Source: Priestia aryabhattai (GTDB taxonomy: Bacteria > Bacillota > Bacilli > Bacillales > Bacillaceae_H). From it: 64,000 nt of DNA. Numbering within the stretch: position 1 is the first letter of the stretch; each line of letters opens with the position of its first letter. Below, one piece after another: positions 50,411 to 61,956 of the stretch. The stretch spans positions 1,054,001 to 1,118,000 of the forward strand of contig NZ_JAMBOQ010000001.1 in NCBI RefSeq assembly GCF_023715685.1, read 5' to 3'. Below the pieces are notes generated by a model. The model was not told the DNA's origin and searched no databases. It worked only from the letters and a program-made list of their open reading frames with translations. The position numbers and the translations under genes were made by a program.

Positions 50411-51517
50411 TTGACAACAACATTGACTAAAGGACCGTTCAAAGCAGATCACGTTGGAAGCTTTTTGCGTCCTGAACGTATCAAGCAAGCACGATTACAA
50501 GTAGAAAACGGGAAAATGACAAAAGAACAGCTTCGAGCAATTGAAGATAAAGAAATTAGTAAGCTCGTAGAAAAGCAAAAAAAAATTGGATTAAAAGCCG
50601 TAACAGACGGTGAGTTTCGCCGTGCGTGGTGGCACTTTGATTTTCTATCAGAACTTGTTGGCGTAGAACTTTACGAAGCAGAGTCGGGAATTCAGTTTCA
50701 CGGGGTCCAAACAAAAGCTCACGGTATAAAAGTGACTGGGAAACTAGATTTTAATCACCACCCTATGATTGAAGATTATAAATTTCTACATCAAGCTGCA
50801 GGAGAAAAACACGTGGCTAAGTTCACCATTCCAAGTCCCAATATGCTGTTTTTCAGAGGGCATATTGAAGAGTCTGCTTACTCGGATATGGATGTATTTT
50901 TTGCTGATTTAGTTAAAACATATCAAAAAGCCATTCAAGCATTTTATGATGCCGGATGCCGCTATTTACAGTTAGATGATACTGCTTGGGCGGTCTTTTT
51001 CTCAGAAAAAGGACAAGAACAAATCGCGTCAAAAGGATTTACGCCCCAAGAATTACTGAAACGTTTTACGGATGCGATCAATGAATCCATTGCGCATAAG
51101 CCAGATGATATGGTCATTACAATGCATATTTGCAGAGGGAATTTCCAGTCCACTTATACAGCGAGCGGCGGATATGAAAATGCGTCAAAAGCTATTTTCA
51201 GTCAGTTAAACGTAGATGGACTATTTTTAGAATTTGATGATGAACGCTCAGGAGGGTTTGAACCACTTCGACATGTAAAGCGAGATGATCTCCAGATTGT
51301 CCTTGGCCTTATCACATCAAAATTTGGAGATTTAGAAGATTCTGAAGCAGTGAAAAAACGAATTGCTGAAGCGGCAGAATTTGTTTCTCTTGATCAAATT
51401 TGTTTGAGTCCGCAGTGCGGCTTTGCTTCTACGGAAGAAGGAAATTTACTAACAGAAGAGCAGCAGTGGGATAAAGTAAAGCACGTGATTTCAATTGCTG
51501 AAGACGTATGGAAGTAA
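50411..51517 (+). CDS. Cobalamin-independent methionine synthase-like protein (YxjG/YxjH family, 368 aa)
   Basis: Single-domain relative of the MetE C-terminal catalytic half (Meth_synt_2). Zinc-ligand motifs MHICRGNF (His and Cys) and LSPQCGFAS (Cys) are intact, plus DDTAW and the N-terminal DHVGSFLRP. Methyl transfer to homocysteine is the expected type of chemistry, but the methyl donor for short forms is uncertain. The start is TTG at 50411, nine bases after AAGGAG. Alone on the plus strand, with its own terminator. In B. subtilis its relatives lie elsewhere and are S-box controlled; no S-box fits in the short upstream gap here. Confidence 0.88.
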   Translation: MTTTLTKGPFKADHVGSFLRPERIKQARLQVENGKMTKEQLRAIEDKEISKLVEKQKKIGLKAVTDGEFRRAWWHFDFLSELVGVELYEAESGIQFHGVQTKAHGIKVTGKLDFNHHPMIEDYKFLHQAAGEKHVAKFTIPSPNMLFFRGHIEESAYSDMDVFFADLVKTYQKAIQAFYDAGCRYLQLDDTAWAVFFSEKGQEQIASKGFTPQELLKRFTDAINESIAHKPDDMVITMHICRGNFQSTYTASGGYENASKAIFSQLNVDGLFLEFDDERSGGFEPLRHVKRDDLQIVLGLITSKFGDLEDSEAVKKRIAEAAEFVSLDQICLSPQCGFASTEEGNLLTEEQQWDKVKHVISIAEDVWK

Positions 51518-51522
51518 TCATT

Positions 51523-51557
51523 AAAAAAAGCTGGCCTTAAAGCAGGCCAGCTTTTTT
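51523..51557 (+). terminator. Terminator of the MetE-like gene
   Basis: AAGCTGGCCT / AGGCCAGCTT stem followed by TTTTTT. Confidence 0.85.
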
Positions 51558-51582
51558 GCTATCATCACAATGTTAGGAAAAG

Positions 51583-51660
51583 CTATATAGATAAATAGAT
51601 AAGACCAATAAGCATAAACACTCCGCATAAAACGAGTAAAATTTTCGCTAACTTCTCCAT
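51583..51660 (-). CDS. Very small single-helix membrane protein (25 aa)
   Basis: Reads MEKLAKILLVL, then CGVFMLIGLIYLSI to the stop: a charged N-terminus followed by one hydrophobic helix of about 20 residues. AGGAGAG lies six bases before the ATG. It starts 9 bases after the DUF350 gene, so it would be translated from the same message. No family recognised; it resembles other small Bacillus membrane peptides only in general character. Confidence 0.5.
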   Translation of the reverse strand: MEKLAKILLVLCGVFMLIGLIYLSI

Positions 51661-51669
51661 GACTCTCTC

Positions 51670-52077
51670 CTATCCTATCCCTGCTCCTATTACATAGGAC
51701 ATACCGATTGAAATAACAAGTGAAATAAACCCAACAGCTCTGTTATCTTGTTCAATTTCATCATCGATTCGAAATTTTGGCGTCAAAAATTCGAAAATAA
51801 AGTAGCTGACTAGTAAAAGAACGAACCCATATATTCCCCATCCGAGCATTCTTAACAAATTGTCGTTGTGCTCAATCGAATAGCGAAAAATATTAGCTAA
51901 TCCAAATATTTTCCCACCTGTTGCCATCGCAACAGCCATATTTCCTTTTTGAATCTCTTCCCAATTCTTATACTTAGTAACGAGCTCAAACACAACAAGA
52001 AAGACGACAATGCTCAAGACAACCACGCTGTAATAAGCGGCGGATTCAATATATGGGTCTTTCCAAAAATCCCTCAT
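51670..52077 (-). CDS. DUF350 membrane protein (YshE-like, 135 aa)
   Basis: Integral membrane protein with about four helices arranged as two DUF350 repeats; each repeat carries the family Asn-x-Ala-Val motif (GNMAVAMATGG near 45-55 and DNRAVGFISL near 110-119). Function unknown in the family. Position between mutS2 and lcfA corresponds to yshE of B. subtilis. The 25-residue mini-gene follows it. Confidence 0.82.
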   Translation of the reverse strand: MRDFWKDPYIESAAYYSVVVLSIVVFLVVFELVTKYKNWEEIQKGNMAVAMATGGKIFGLANIFRYSIEHNDNLLRMLGWGIYGFVLLLVSYFIFEFLTPKFRIDDEIEQDNRAVGFISLVISIGMSYVIGAGIG

Positions 52078-52159
52078 TTTTGCATCACTCCTATTTTATA
52101 TTACGCTCCACGTAATGAACTGACAGGTCTCTTTCATTTACTTGTATCATTCTCAAAAG

Positions 52160-52207
52160 AGATAGAAAATCCAGCATATTCCATGAGCCATGTCGGATTT
52201 TCTATCT
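52160..52207. repeat. 13-bp perfect inverted repeat between mutS2 and the DUF350 gene
   Basis: AGATAGAAAATCC (52160-52172) and GGATTTTCTATCT (52195-52207) with a 22-base loop. It could be a mutS2 terminator with a weak T tract, or an mRNA stabilising stem. Confidence 0.5.
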
Positions 52208-52258
52208 TCATATATGCTTGTTCAACGCATCGACTGACACCTTTGTTTCAGCATTCTT

Positions 52259-54622
52259 TTATTTAAATTCCACAACCGTAACACCAGAACCTCCTTCAGA
52301 AGCTTCTCCGAAACGAATATTTTTAACAGAACGATGATTTTTCAAATATTCCTGTACACCTTTACGAAGAGCTCCAGTTCCTTTACCATGGATAATCGAA
52401 ACACGCGGATAGTTGGCTAACAAAGCATCATCAATATATTTTTCAACTCGAATCAGCGCATTTTCATAGCGCTCTCCTCTTAAATCCAGTTCTAGATTTA
52501 CATGATAATCTTTTCCTTTTACCGTAGCAAGCGGCTTCGTTTCTACAGGTTTTGGGGAACTGATATATTCGAGATCTTTTTCTTTCACCTTCATTTTCAT
52601 GATTCCCATTTGTACTTGCCATTCATTATTGCTTACTCGTTCCACAAGCGTTCCTTTTTGTCCCCAGCTTAAGACTTTCACTTCATCTCCAGCTTGAAGA
52701 GTGCGCTCTTGTTTTTTCGGCACAGCCGGTTTCTTTTTACTTTTTTCAAGAGTTGGAACTGCATCTTCTAGACGCTTACGCGCTTCAATCAATTCATGCT
52801 CTTTTACAAGCGCATGATTTTTTTGACTCATTTTACGCAAGTCGCTAATGATTTTCTCAGCTTCTTCAGATGCTGCTTTAACTGTGGCTTGAGCTTTTTC
52901 TTCAGCTTTTTCGTACAGCTTATCTCGTTTTTCATTAAATTCAATAATCTGACTCTGTAATTCTTTATGAAGCTTCTGAGCCTCTTTTCTTAGCTCTTCA
53001 GCTTCTTCTAGCTCGTGTTCAGATTGGCGGCGGCTATCTTCAAGAGATGCAATCATATTTTCTACTTTATTTGTTTCTGAGCCAATATAGCCTTTGGCAC
53101 GTTCAATTACTTCTGCACTTAACCCCAAACGTTTTGAAATCTCAAAAGCATTGCTTCGGCCCGGTACACCAATAAGCAGCTTGTAAGTAGGGCTCAATGT
53201 TTCAATATCGAACTCTACGCTAGCATTGACCACTCCTTCACGGTTATAGCCGTACGCTTTTAATTCAGGGTAGTGAGTAGTCGCAACTACGCGAGCGTCT
53301 TTTTCATACACTTGATCTAAAATCGAAATCGCAAGCGCTGCACCTTCTTGAGGATCTGTTCCTGCTCCTAATTCATCGAACAAAACCAGACTTTCATGAT
53401 CTACTTTTTGTAAAATATCTACAATGTTGACCATATGAGATGAAAAGGTACTCAAACTTTGTTCAATCGACTGCTCATCTCCAATATCAGCAAATACATG
53501 TTTAAATACAGCCATTTCCGATCCATCCAGCGCAGGAATCTGCAGACCTGCTTGAGCCATTAACGTAAATAACCCAAGTGTTTTTAACGTTACGGTTTTA
53601 CCGCCGGTATTTGGTCCTGTAATAACGATAGACGTATATTGTTCACCTAGCTCAATATCATTAGCAACGACATCTTCTTGCGCAATAAGAGGATGTTTTG
53701 CCTTTACTAATTTAATATAACCCCGGTCGTTCATTTTAGGTTTTGAAGCTTTTAGCTCATGGCTATAACGCCCTTTCGCAAACATGAAGTCCAGCTCACC
53801 TAATAGATAAACGTTTTGACGGAGTTCATTTGCCACTTCCGCTACCTGAACGGTTAAAGCAATGAGAATACGCTCAATTTCTTGCTTTTCTTTTACTTTT
53901 GCTTCTTGAAGCTCATTGTTTAACGTCACAATCGCCTGCGGCTCAATAAATAACGTTGCTCCAGATGAAGACTGATCGTGCACAATGCCTCCATACGCAC
54001 TGCGATACTCTTGCTTAACAGGAATAACAAAACGTTCATTTCGAATGGTGACAATTGCATCTGACAACATTTTTTGAGCAGATGATGAGCGAATAAGACT
54101 TTCTAGCTTTTCGCGAATACGAGACTCCGTCGAGCGAAGTTTTTGACGAATGCCTCTTAGCTGGTCGCTTGCACCGTCTAGCACTGTACCATTCTCATCA
54201 ATGCTCATTTTAATTGTTTGTTCTACCTCAGGAAGAGGCATTAGTTTTTCGATATGTTCAGTTATAATTGGGAGCTGTAAACCTTCGTCTTCTACTACTT
54301 GCTCGATAAATTGCTTTACTTGTCTTGCAGCATAAATAGTGCTTGCTACATCAAGAAGTTCATTAGAGCTTAGCGTTCCTCCAATTTCAGCGCGCTTTAC
54401 GCTAGGGCGAACGTCAAAGATGCCCCCTAGCGGTACGTGGCCACGCAATCGCAGCACGGTTGTAGCTTCATCTGTTGCTTCCTGCCATTTGACTACTTCT
54501 TCATACTGAGTCGAGGGAATCAAATTCGCTACTTTTTCTCGGCCTAAAGAAGAAGCTACTTTTTTCTGAAGCTGTTCCTTAACTTTATTAAACTCTAGTA
54601 CATGAAAAATACGTGATTGCAA
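52259..54622 (-). CDS. mutS2: Endonuclease/recombination factor MutS2 (787 aa)
   Basis: MutS-family protein without the mismatch-recognition domain. It suppresses homologous recombination in some bacteria, and more recently has been linked to collided-ribosome rescue in B. subtilis. Order: core and lever helices (1-310), ATPase with Walker A GPNTGGKT at 336-343 and Walker [14 protein letters not shown], a charged coiled coil (about 515-625), a KOW-like stretch, and a C-terminal Smr nuclease domain (about 710-787) with LDLRG and HGKGTGALR. Confidence 0.96.
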   Translation of the reverse strand: MQSRIFHVLEFNKVKEQLQKKVASSLGREKVANLIPSTQYEEVVKWQEATDEATTVLRLRGHVPLGGIFDVRPSVKRAEIGGTLSSNELLDVASTIYAARQVKQFIEQVVEDEGLQLPIITEHIEKLMPLPEVEQTIKMSIDENGTVLDGASDQLRGIRQKLRSTESRIREKLESLIRSSSAQKMLSDAIVTIRNERFVIPVKQEYRSAYGGIVHDQSSSGATLFIEPQAIVTLNNELQEAKVKEKQEIERILIALTVQVAEVANELRQNVYLLGELDFMFAKGRYSHELKASKPKMNDRGYIKLVKAKHPLIAQEDVVANDIELGEQYTSIVITGPNTGGKTVTLKTLGLFTLMAQAGLQIPALDGSEMAVFKHVFADIGDEQSIEQSLSTFSSHMVNIVDILQKVDHESLVLFDELGAGTDPQEGAALAISILDQVYEKDARVVATTHYPELKAYGYNREGVVNASVEFDIETLSPTYKLLIGVPGRSNAFEISKRLGLSAEVIERAKGYIGSETNKVENMIASLEDSRRQSEHELEEAEELRKEAQKLHKELQSQIIEFNEKRDKLYEKAEEKAQATVKAASEEAEKIISDLRKMSQKNHALVKEHELIEARKRLEDAVPTLEKSKKKPAVPKKQERTLQAGDEVKVLSWGQKGTLVERVSNNEWQVQMGIMKMKVKEKDLEYISSPKPVETKPLATVKGKDYHVNLELDLRGERYENALIRVEKYIDDALLANYPRVSIIHGKGTGALRKGVQEYLKNHRSVKNIRFGEASEGGSGVTVVEFK

Positions 54623-54641
54623 AACTGATTCCTCCTGTTGC

Positions 54642-56354
54642 TTATTTATGTCGATTTAAAAAGGCGGTTAATTCTTCAAGGTTATACGTATTTAATACCG
54701 TTTCTGGTTTAAGCCAACCTTTAATTCCCGTAGATATTCCAATTTCCATATGCTCTAGCATGTCTAGGTTGTGAGCATCTGTATTAATCGCAATTTTAAC
54801 TCCTGCTTCTTGTGCTTTTTTTATGTGCTCAGCGGCTAAATCTAAACGGTTTGGATTCGCGTTTAGTTCAAGAGCCGTTTGTGTTTCTTTAGCTAATTCA
54901 ATTAGCATATCAATATCTACATCATATCCGTTGCGGCGGCCAATCAACCGCCCCGTCGGATGAGCGATTAAATCTACATGAACATTATTTAACGCTTGCT
55001 TTAAACGATTCATAATTTCTTCGCGAGATTGCGAAAAACTAGAGTGAATGGACGCAATAACAAAATCTAGCTCAGCTAGCATTTCATCATCATAATCAAG
55101 TGTTGCATCAGGCAAAATATCCATTTCAATTCCTGCTAATATTGTAAAATCATCGAACTGTGCGTTCAAACGATTAATTTCTTCACGCTGTTTACGAATG
55201 CGTTCAGGCGTTAGACCGTTAGCTACTTTTAAATACTGAGAATGGTCTGTAATCGCCATGTACTCATAGCCTCGCGCACGACATGCTTCCGCCATTTCTT
55301 CAATCGAATACGCCCCGTCGCTCCACGTGGAGTGCATATGCAAATCACCTTTTACGGCACCGTAGGTCACAAGCGTTTGAGGCTTTATAAATGCATCTAC
55401 TTCCGTTCCATCTTCACGAAGTTCTGGCGGAATAAAAGACAGCCCAAAATGTTCATAGAATGCTTGTTCAGACTCAAAGGTCATGACTTCGCCTGTCTCC
55501 GCATTTTCAACGCCATACTCACTAATTTTCTCACCGCGTTCTTTTGCTAATTGACGCATGCGCACATTATGATCTTTTGATCCTGTAAAATGATGAAGCG
55601 TTGTGGCAAACGCTTTATCTTCTACGAGACGAAAATCTACCGAAACATCGTACTCATAGGCTAACGTTACCGATACTTTTGTATCTCCATTTGCAATGAC
55701 ATCCTTCACATTTGGCAGCGATACTAGCTGTTCGCGGACAGCATGAGGTTCAGCTGTTGAAATAATAAAATCAAGATCTTTTACTGTTTCCCTCATGCGG
55801 CGAATGCTCCCTGCTTGAGAAAAACGCTCAATGCTATGCATATGTTTAAGGGCTTCTAAAATTTCTTCCGCTATTGGAAGCATAAAAGCAAGAGGCAAAC
55901 GATCAGGACGCTTCCCAAACTCTTCAATAGCAGCGATAATTTTCTCTTCTGTCTTTTTACCAAAACCGCTTAGTCCCTGCACTCGATTTTCCATACATGC
56001 CTGATGCAGTGATTCCATATCTCGAATATTTAGCTCTTTATATAATTTAGCGATTTTTTTACCTCCAAGTCCCGGCAGCTTGAGCAGAGGAATAAGTCCT
56101 TCAGGAACTTCTTGCTTTAGTTCTTCTAATACACTTGACTCATTTGTTTCCATATACTCTGTAATGACTGCAGCCGTTCCTTTTCCAATCCCTTGAAGCT
56201 TTGTAAAATCCTCAATCTCCGTCAGCGTTCTCTCGTCAGTTTCTAGCGCTGCAGCTGCTTTTCGAAAAGCAGAAATTTTAAAAGGGTTATCTCCCTTTAA
56301 TTCCATATATGTAGCAATTATTTCTAACAATTTAATAATATCCTTTTTATTCAT
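54642..56354 (-). CDS. polX: DNA polymerase/3'-5' exonuclease PolX (570 aa)
   Basis: Family X DNA polymerase of base-excision repair. N-terminal helix-hairpin-helix and Pol beta-type nucleotidyltransferase part (about 1-315, with LDFIIST and [10 protein letters not shown] as metal-binding strands) and C-terminal PHP phosphoesterase domain (about 335-570) opening with [11 protein letters not shown]. Both halves are intact. Between mutS2 and cvpA, as in B. subtilis (yshC). Confidence 0.96.
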   Translation of the reverse strand: MNKKDIIKLLEIIATYMELKGDNPFKISAFRKAAAALETDERTLTEIEDFTKLQGIGKGTAAVITEYMETNESSVLEELKQEVPEGLIPLLKLPGLGGKKIAKLYKELNIRDMESLHQACMENRVQGLSGFGKKTEEKIIAAIEEFGKRPDRLPLAFMLPIAEEILEALKHMHSIERFSQAGSIRRMRETVKDLDFIISTAEPHAVREQLVSLPNVKDVIANGDTKVSVTLAYEYDVSVDFRLVEDKAFATTLHHFTGSKDHNVRMRQLAKERGEKISEYGVENAETGEVMTFESEQAFYEHFGLSFIPPELREDGTEVDAFIKPQTLVTYGAVKGDLHMHSTWSDGAYSIEEMAEACRARGYEYMAITDHSQYLKVANGLTPERIRKQREEINRLNAQFDDFTILAGIEMDILPDATLDYDDEMLAELDFVIASIHSSFSQSREEIMNRLKQALNNVHVDLIAHPTGRLIGRRNGYDVDIDMLIELAKETQTALELNANPNRLDLAAEHIKKAQEAGVKIAINTDAHNLDMLEHMEIGISTGIKGWLKPETVLNTYNLEELTAFLNRHK

Positions 56355-56481
56355 CTCTTTTCACCAGCCTATTATCATAATAACGAAACTTTCAAAAACA
56401 TGATGAGTTACATATGTACTCTCTCAAATTTCCATACAGAAATACCTTTATCCTCGTGAGAGCCACAGATCAGACTGCGAT

Positions 56482-56533
56482 AAAAAAAGAGGGTATCTCA
56501 AAAGTATTATGACACTTTCGACACACCCTCTCA
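56482..56533 (-). terminator. zapA-cvpA terminator
   Basis: GAGAGGGTGT with a complementary GATACCCTC arm and a T run; the long loop makes it weaker than others. Confidence 0.6.
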
Positions 56534-56552
56534 ACAAGCTATTGTAATTTCA

Positions 56553-57110
56553 TTACATTACACCATACTGAGTCCACAAATCTTGAATCGCAGACGATAA
56601 ATATGGAGTATTTTGTACGATATTGATTGCAATTGAAGACTGTTGAATGGGCGTTTGAATTTCACTTACAGGAATCACGGCCCCAATGTATAACAAAATA
56701 AAAACAATGATATACACTTCAACGAATCCAAGTGCACCTCCGCCCCATTTATTTAACTGGCGCAGAATTGGCAGTTCGGTTAAAGCCGTTAAAACAGAGC
56801 CCGCAAGGCGAAGTACAATGTGAGTAACAAAAAATAAAATCGCAAATGCAATCATTCGATAAAAAGCGTCTTCTATCGTTCCAGAATCAAATACAAATGA
56901 TGCGACACTTTGCTGCTGAATATTGTCCGGAAACGGAATTAACAAGCGAAGTCGGCTTGCCAAATCTCCACTAAACATATAAGCGACGATAAACGAAACC
57001 GCAAAACTGACAATATGAATGAGCTGCAAAATAAATCCTCTTTTAAGACCTGTTACAAAGCCTAAAAGAAGCAACACAATTAAAATGATATTAAGCATTG
57101 ACTCAGTCAT
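56553..57110 (-). CDS. CvpA-family membrane protein (YshB-like, 185 aa)
   Basis: Four or five predicted membrane helices; the family signature [13 protein letters not shown] near residues 21-33 is clear. CvpA proteins are associated with colicin V production in E. coli and envelope functions elsewhere; the role in Bacilli is unknown. Its start overlaps the zapA stop by four bases, so they are translationally coupled. Confidence 0.85.
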   Translation of the reverse strand: MTESMLNIILIVLLLLGFVTGLKRGFILQLIHIVSFAVSFIVAYMFSGDLASRLRLLIPFPDNIQQQSVASFVFDSGTIEDAFYRMIAFAILFFVTHIVLRLAGSVLTALTELPILRQLNKWGGGALGFVEVYIIVFILLYIGAVIPVSEIQTPIQQSSIAINIVQNTPYLSSAIQDLWTQYGVM

Positions 57111-57367
57111 TCCTCTTTTCCATAAAGTTTTTGTTCAAGTCTCTCATAATCTTCTTTCAGTTTTATATATTCGTGTACAGCATTCACAGCTGTTAATACT
57201 GCTAATTTATTGATATCTAAAGAAGGGTTTTTAGTACTGATTTCACGCATTTTTTCATCCACTATAGAGGCGACAAGTCGAATGTGGCTTGTACTTTCGC
57301 TACCGACGATGCTGTACTGCTGACCAAAGATGTCAACTGTCGCACGTGTTTTATCTTGTCTTGACAC
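57107..57367 (-). CDS. zapA: Cell division protein ZapA (86 aa)
   Basis: Promotes FtsZ bundling at the division site. N-terminal beta-rich head ([16 protein letters not shown]) and a C-terminal coiled coil (about 55-86). The start is GTG at 57367, eight bases after GGAGG, giving the normal length; an in-frame ATG 14 codons upstream has no ribosome site. Coupled to cvpA. Confidence 0.93.
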   Translation of the reverse strand: MSRQDKTRATVDIFGQQYSIVGSESTSHIRLVASIVDEKMREISTKNPSLDINKLAVLTAVNAVHEYIKLKEDYERLEQKLYGKEE

Positions 57368-57510
57368 GAGAAAATCCTCCGTTCCACGAAAAATCCTAAT
57401 CCCTATCATACCACGAAGAAGACTTCAATGGAAACATATCTATATTTAAGCTATCATAAGGGATAGTGCTTATAAAGTAAACTAAAATACCCCGAAAGGA
57501 GTGAAGCATT

Positions 57511-58425
57511 ATGTCACATGCTGTTATTAAGGTATCAGCTGATCAAATAGCTAAAATGAAACTTCATTACACATCCTATTTGCAGCCTAAACTGCCGCAG
57601 GGAAGTATTTTTGCAGCTAAAACCCCCGGCTGTTCTATCACTGCGTACCGCTCTGGAAAAGTACTTTTTCAAGGAAAAGAAGCTGAAACAGAAGCGGCTA
57701 AATGGGGAGGCCCTTTAGATGCTGCCAAAAAGGTTCCTGCCTCACACCTCCCATCAAACTTCAGCTCACTATCCGTCATCGGTTCTGACGAAGTAGGGAC
57801 AGGAGATTATTTTGGCCCTATGACCGTTGTTGCTGCCTATGTTCAAAAAGAGCAGCTTCCTTTGTTAAAAGAATTAGGAGTACGAGATTCAAAAGAGTTA
57901 ACGGATGCTAAAATCATTGAAATTGCCAAGCAGCTTGTTTCGTTTATTCCCTACAGTTTGCTTGTCTTACATAACGAAAAGTATAATGCATTTCAAGAAA
58001 AAGGCATGTCACAAGGTAAAATGAAAGCACTGTTGCACAACAAGGCTTTATCCAACGTGTTAAAAAAATTGGATCCTGAAAAACCTGATGCCATCTTAAT
58101 TGACCAGTTTGTTGAAAAAAACACCTATTATAAACACGTGGTAAAGGAAAAAGAGATTATCAAAGAAAATGTCTTTTTCAGTACAAAAGGAGAAAGCGTT
58201 CATTTATCTGTAGCTGCTGCTTCCATTATTGCCAGATACGCATTTTTAAAACAAATGGATTTGCTAACGGAAAAGACCGGGATGGTCATTCCTCGCGGAG
58301 CTGGAGCACAAGTTGATATCGCCGCTGCTAAAATTATTAAAAAACATGGCGTCAATGCGCTGAACTCTTTAGCTAAAATCCATTTTGCTAATACAGAAAA
58401 AGCTTTAAAATTAGCTAAAAAATAA
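57511..58425 (+). CDS. rnhC: Ribonuclease HIII (304 aa)
   Basis: Removes RNA from RNA-DNA hybrids. N-terminal TBP-like substrate-binding domain (about 1-80) that distinguishes HIII from HII, then the RNase H2 fold with catalytic Asp93-Glu94 in SDEVGTGD, LRVRDSKEL-type motif (GVRDSKEL) and AAASIIAR. Strong GGAGTG ribosome site. Divergent from zapA, convergent with pheT. Confidence 0.96.
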   Translation: MSHAVIKVSADQIAKMKLHYTSYLQPKLPQGSIFAAKTPGCSITAYRSGKVLFQGKEAETEAAKWGGPLDAAKKVPASHLPSNFSSLSVIGSDEVGTGDYFGPMTVVAAYVQKEQLPLLKELGVRDSKELTDAKIIEIAKQLVSFIPYSLLVLHNEKYNAFQEKGMSQGKMKALLHNKALSNVLKKLDPEKPDAILIDQFVEKNTYYKHVVKEKEIIKENVFFSTKGESVHLSVAAASIIARYAFLKQMDLLTEKTGMVIPRGAGAQVDIAAAKIIKKHGVNALNSLAKIHFANTEKALKLAKK

Positions 58426-58456
58426 GAGATGTGGAAATCCACATCTCTTTTTTTAT
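58424..58456. terminator. Bidirectional terminator between rnhC and pheT
   Basis: AGAGATGTGGA / TCCACATCTCT stem with T run, between convergent genes. Confidence 0.85.
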
Positions 58457-58458
58457 TC

Positions 58459-60873
58459 TTATGAACGAAGCGTTGCACCAAATTCTTTTTCAACAGCTTC
58501 TAACACTGCACCGTGTGCTTTTGCTACTTCTTCATCTGTTAATGTACGTTCAGGATCTAAATAACGTAAAGAGAAAGCTACAGATTTCTTGCCTTCTTCC
58601 ATACGCTCGCCTTCATATAGGTCAAACACCGTCACATCTTTTAAAAGTTCTCCGCCCGCTGCATAGATGACGCGCTGAACTTCTCCTGCAAGAACGTTTT
58701 TATCTACAACAAGTGCAATATCACGTGTAATAGATGGGAATCTTGGAATAGCTGAATAACGAACTTCTTCGACATCTGCAGCTAATAGCTCTTGAAGGTG
58801 TAATTCAAATACGTATGTTTCACGAAGACCATACTGTTTCTGAGCAACAGGATGAACTTGACCTACGTATCCAATTTCTTTTTCATCTAACCATACAGCC
58901 GCTGTACGTCCAGGGTGCATACCGTCTTTTTTAACGGGAGCATATGAGATTCTTTTCTCTAAACCAAGCTGTGCAAATAACCCTTCTAGTACACCTTTAA
59001 TCACATAGAAATCAACGGCTTTCTTTTCACCTTGCCAGCCGTGAGTATGCCATAGACCCGTGATTGCACCAGCTACGCGCTCCTGCTCATCCGGCAATTC
59101 TCCTTCACCTTTAGATAAGAACACTGAGCCTGTTTCGTATAGCGCAATAGAATCCGATTGACGAGCATTATTATGCTTCACTGCTTCAAGTAAATGAGGC
59201 ACTAAGCTTTGACGAAGGATGCTGCGATCTTCACTCATCGGCATTGCTAAACCAATCGTACTTGTTGCATTTAGTGCAAACTGAGTAGCTTTTTCAGTGC
59301 TCGTTAACGAATATGTTGTTGTTTGTGCTAGTCCCGCTCCCTCTAAGAAACGGCGAACTTTACGGCGTCCAAGCTGATACTCTGTTAATTTCCCTGGAGT
59401 TGCCACTGTTACAGGAAGCGTTGTAGGAAGGTTGTCATAGCCATACATACGCGCTACTTCCTCGACGATATCTTCTTCGATTGTAATATCACCTCTACGA
59501 GTTGGCACTGTTACAACAATTGTTTCGTCTTCCACTTTGTTTTCAAATTGAAGACGGTTCATAATATCTTGTACTTCTTCCATTGATAGCTCTGTACCAA
59601 GTACATCGTTAATACGTCCAAGTGACACAGCTACAACAGCAGGTTCCACAGTTAGTGTATCTACTTCTACAGTCCCGCTTACCACTTCACCTGAAGCGTA
59701 TTCAGCCATTAATTCTGCTGCGCGGTCAGCAGCTACACGCGTACGGTTAGGATCAATTCCTTTTTCAAAACGAGCGCTTGCCTCACTGCGAAGACCGTGG
59801 TCTTTTGAAGCTTGGCGAACCGTTAAGCCTTTGAAGTAAGCTGATTCAATGAGAACATTTACCGTATCGTCTTTCACTTCAGAGTTTGCTCCGCCCATTA
59901 CACCTGCAAGAGCTACTGGTTCACTTCCGTTTGTAATGACAAGCTGATTACCTTTTAACACGCGCTCTTGATCATCAAGTGTTACAAACTTCTCGCCTTC
60001 TGACGCATGACGTACAACAATTTCTTTTGAACCAATACGATCATAGTCAAAAGCATGCAGCGGCTGACCGTATTCAAGCAAAATATAGTTGGTAATATCA
60101 ACAACGTTGTTATGAGGGCGAATACCAGCTGCCATTAAACGCGTTTGCATCCATAATGGTGACGGAGCAATTTTTACATTTTTTACAACGCGCGCTACAT
60201 AAAGCGGATTGTCTTCTTTTGCTTCTACTTTAACGGAAATATAATCAGATGCTTGTTCATCAGACGTTTGCACGTTTACTGATGGATACTTCACTTCACG
60301 ACGTAAAATAGCGGCTACTTCATGTGCTACGCCCAACATACTTAAGCAGTCTGAACGGTTTGGTGTTAGCCCTAGTTCTAATACTTCATCGTTTAAGTTT
60401 AATGCATCTAGTGCATCCGCTCCTACTTCAGCATCGCTTGGGAAGACGAAGATGCCTTCTTGATAATCTTTTGCCACAAGCTTGCTTTCAATGCCAAGCT
60501 CTTGAAGAGAACAAATCATACCGTTCGATTCTTCACCGCGAAGCTTAGCGCGCTTGATTTTAAAGTTACCTGGAAGTACAGCTCCCACTTTTGCAACCGC
60601 TACTTTTTGGCCTTGTGCCACGTTTGGTGCCCCGCACACGATTTGAACGATTTCTCCTTCACCAAGATCTACTTGACAGCGGCTTAATTTATCAGCATTT
60701 GGATGCTGTTCACGTTCTACAACGTGACCAATTACCACTCCGCTGATGCCTTTATTTAAGTTTTCTACACCTTCAACTTCAATTCCACTTTTTGTGATTT
60801 TATCAGCTAACTCTTCTGCCGTTACGCCTGATAAGTCAACATACTCTTGTAACCAACGATAAGATACAAACAT
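58459..60873 (-). CDS. pheT: Phenylalanine-tRNA ligase beta subunit PheT (804 aa)
   Basis: Forms the alpha2-beta2 synthetase with PheS. Domains in order: N-terminal tRNA-binding OB fold (about 40-150), B3/B4 editing domain (about 210-390), B5 domain (about 405-475), inactive catalytic-like core and the C-terminal ferredoxin-fold anticodon-binding domain (about 710-803, [13 protein letters not shown]). Complete and of standard length. Follows pheS by 13 bases. Confidence 0.97.
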   Translation of the reverse strand: MFVSYRWLQEYVDLSGVTAEELADKITKSGIEVEGVENLNKGISGVVIGHVVEREQHPNADKLSRCQVDLGEGEIVQIVCGAPNVAQGQKVAVAKVGAVLPGNFKIKRAKLRGEESNGMICSLQELGIESKLVAKDYQEGIFVFPSDAEVGADALDALNLNDEVLELGLTPNRSDCLSMLGVAHEVAAILRREVKYPSVNVQTSDEQASDYISVKVEAKEDNPLYVARVVKNVKIAPSPLWMQTRLMAAGIRPHNNVVDITNYILLEYGQPLHAFDYDRIGSKEIVVRHASEGEKFVTLDDQERVLKGNQLVITNGSEPVALAGVMGGANSEVKDDTVNVLIESAYFKGLTVRQASKDHGLRSEASARFEKGIDPNRTRVAADRAAELMAEYASGEVVSGTVEVDTLTVEPAVVAVSLGRINDVLGTELSMEEVQDIMNRLQFENKVEDETIVVTVPTRRGDITIEEDIVEEVARMYGYDNLPTTLPVTVATPGKLTEYQLGRRKVRRFLEGAGLAQTTTYSLTSTEKATQFALNATSTIGLAMPMSEDRSILRQSLVPHLLEAVKHNNARQSDSIALYETGSVFLSKGEGELPDEQERVAGAITGLWHTHGWQGEKKAVDFYVIKGVLEGLFAQLGLEKRISYAPVKKDGMHPGRTAAVWLDEKEIGYVGQVHPVAQKQYGLRETYVFELHLQELLAADVEEVRYSAIPRFPSITRDIALVVDKNVLAGEVQRVIYAAGGELLKDVTVFDLYEGERMEEGKKSVAFSLRYLDPERTLTDEEVAKAHGAVLEAVEKEFGATLRS

Positions 60874-60886
60874 CGTAGTCCCTCCT

Positions 60887-61921
60887 TTATACTTGTTTAA
60901 ATTGATCTAAGAAACGAACATCATTTGTATAGAAATGACGAATATCATCCACGCCGTGTTTTAACATAGCAATACGCTCTACACCGATTCCAAAAGCAAA
61001 ACCACGATATTTAGTTGAATCGTATCCAGCCATTTCAAGAACATTTGGATGAACCATGCCGGCTCCTAAAATTTCAATCCAGCCTGTTTGTTTACATACA
61101 TTACAGCCTTTACCTCCACATTTTGCACACGATACGTCTACTTCTACAGACGGCTCAGTGAATGGGAAGAAACTTGGACGAAGACGAATTTCACGGTCTG
61201 CACCGAACATCTTTTTCACAAATACTTCAAGCGTGCCTTTTAAATCGCTCATACGAATATTTTCGTCTACTACAAGACCTTCAATTTGCATAAATTGATG
61301 AGAATGCGTAGCATCATCGTCGTCGCGGCGGTACACTTTACCTGGGCAAATAATTTTAACAGGTCCTTTGCCTTCATTCTTGTTCATAACACGAGCTTGA
61401 ACAGTTGATGTATGTGTACGAAGAAGCGTTTCCTCCGTAATATAGAATGTATCTTGCATATCACGCGCTGGGTGACCTTTTGGCAAGTTCAGCGCTTCGA
61501 AATTATAGTAGTCCTGCTCTACTTCCGGTCCTTCTGCTACTTCATAGCCCATTCCTAAGAATAAATCTTCTACTTCTTCAACCACGCTTGTTAGCGGGTG
61601 ATGCGTACCTGCTTTAACAGGGCGTCCTGGCAGCGTTACGTCGATTGTTTCTGAAGCAAGTTTACGCTCTACCTCGGCTGCTTCTAACGCCGTTTGTTTT
61701 TCTTCAATTTTAGATGCAATAGCTTCACGTACTTCATTTGCGAGTGCTCCCATTACGGGACGCTCTTCAGCTGAAAGTTTTCCCATACCGCGAAGTACTT
61801 CTGTGATAGGGCCTTTCTTTCCTAAATAAGCTACGCGTACGTCGTTTAATTCTTTTAAAGCACTTGCTGCTTCGACTTTTGCAATTGCTTCTTGTTGAAG
61901 TTCTTGTAAACGTTCTTTCAT
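60887..61921 (-). CDS. pheS: Phenylalanine-tRNA ligase alpha subunit PheS (344 aa)
   Basis: Catalytic subunit charging tRNA-Phe. N-terminal coiled coil (1-85) binds the tRNA; class II motifs follow: motif 1 near [11 protein letters not shown], motif 2 [14 protein letters not shown]...QIEGL, and motif 3 [17 protein letters not shown] near the C-terminus. I chose ATG 61921 (AAAGGAGG eight bases upstream) over the adjoining GTG; this gives the B. subtilis length of 344. Controlled by a Phe T-box. Confidence 0.97.
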   Translation of the reverse strand: MKERLQELQQEAIAKVEAASALKELNDVRVAYLGKKGPITEVLRGMGKLSAEERPVMGALANEVREAIASKIEEKQTALEAAEVERKLASETIDVTLPGRPVKAGTHHPLTSVVEEVEDLFLGMGYEVAEGPEVEQDYYNFEALNLPKGHPARDMQDTFYITEETLLRTHTSTVQARVMNKNEGKGPVKIICPGKVYRRDDDDATHSHQFMQIEGLVVDENIRMSDLKGTLEVFVKKMFGADREIRLRPSFFPFTEPSVEVDVSCAKCGGKGCNVCKQTGWIEILGAGMVHPNVLEMAGYDSTKYRGFAFGIGVERIAMLKHGVDDIRHFYTNDVRFLDQFKQV

Positions 61922-61956
61922 CACTTATTCCTCCTTTTAACGTAAAAAATGACAAA

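Noticed and set aside
51949..52266. Plus-strand frame spanning the DUF350 start and the gap to mutS2
   Set aside because: Antisense to the DUF350 gene and crosses the inverted repeat; no ribosome site.
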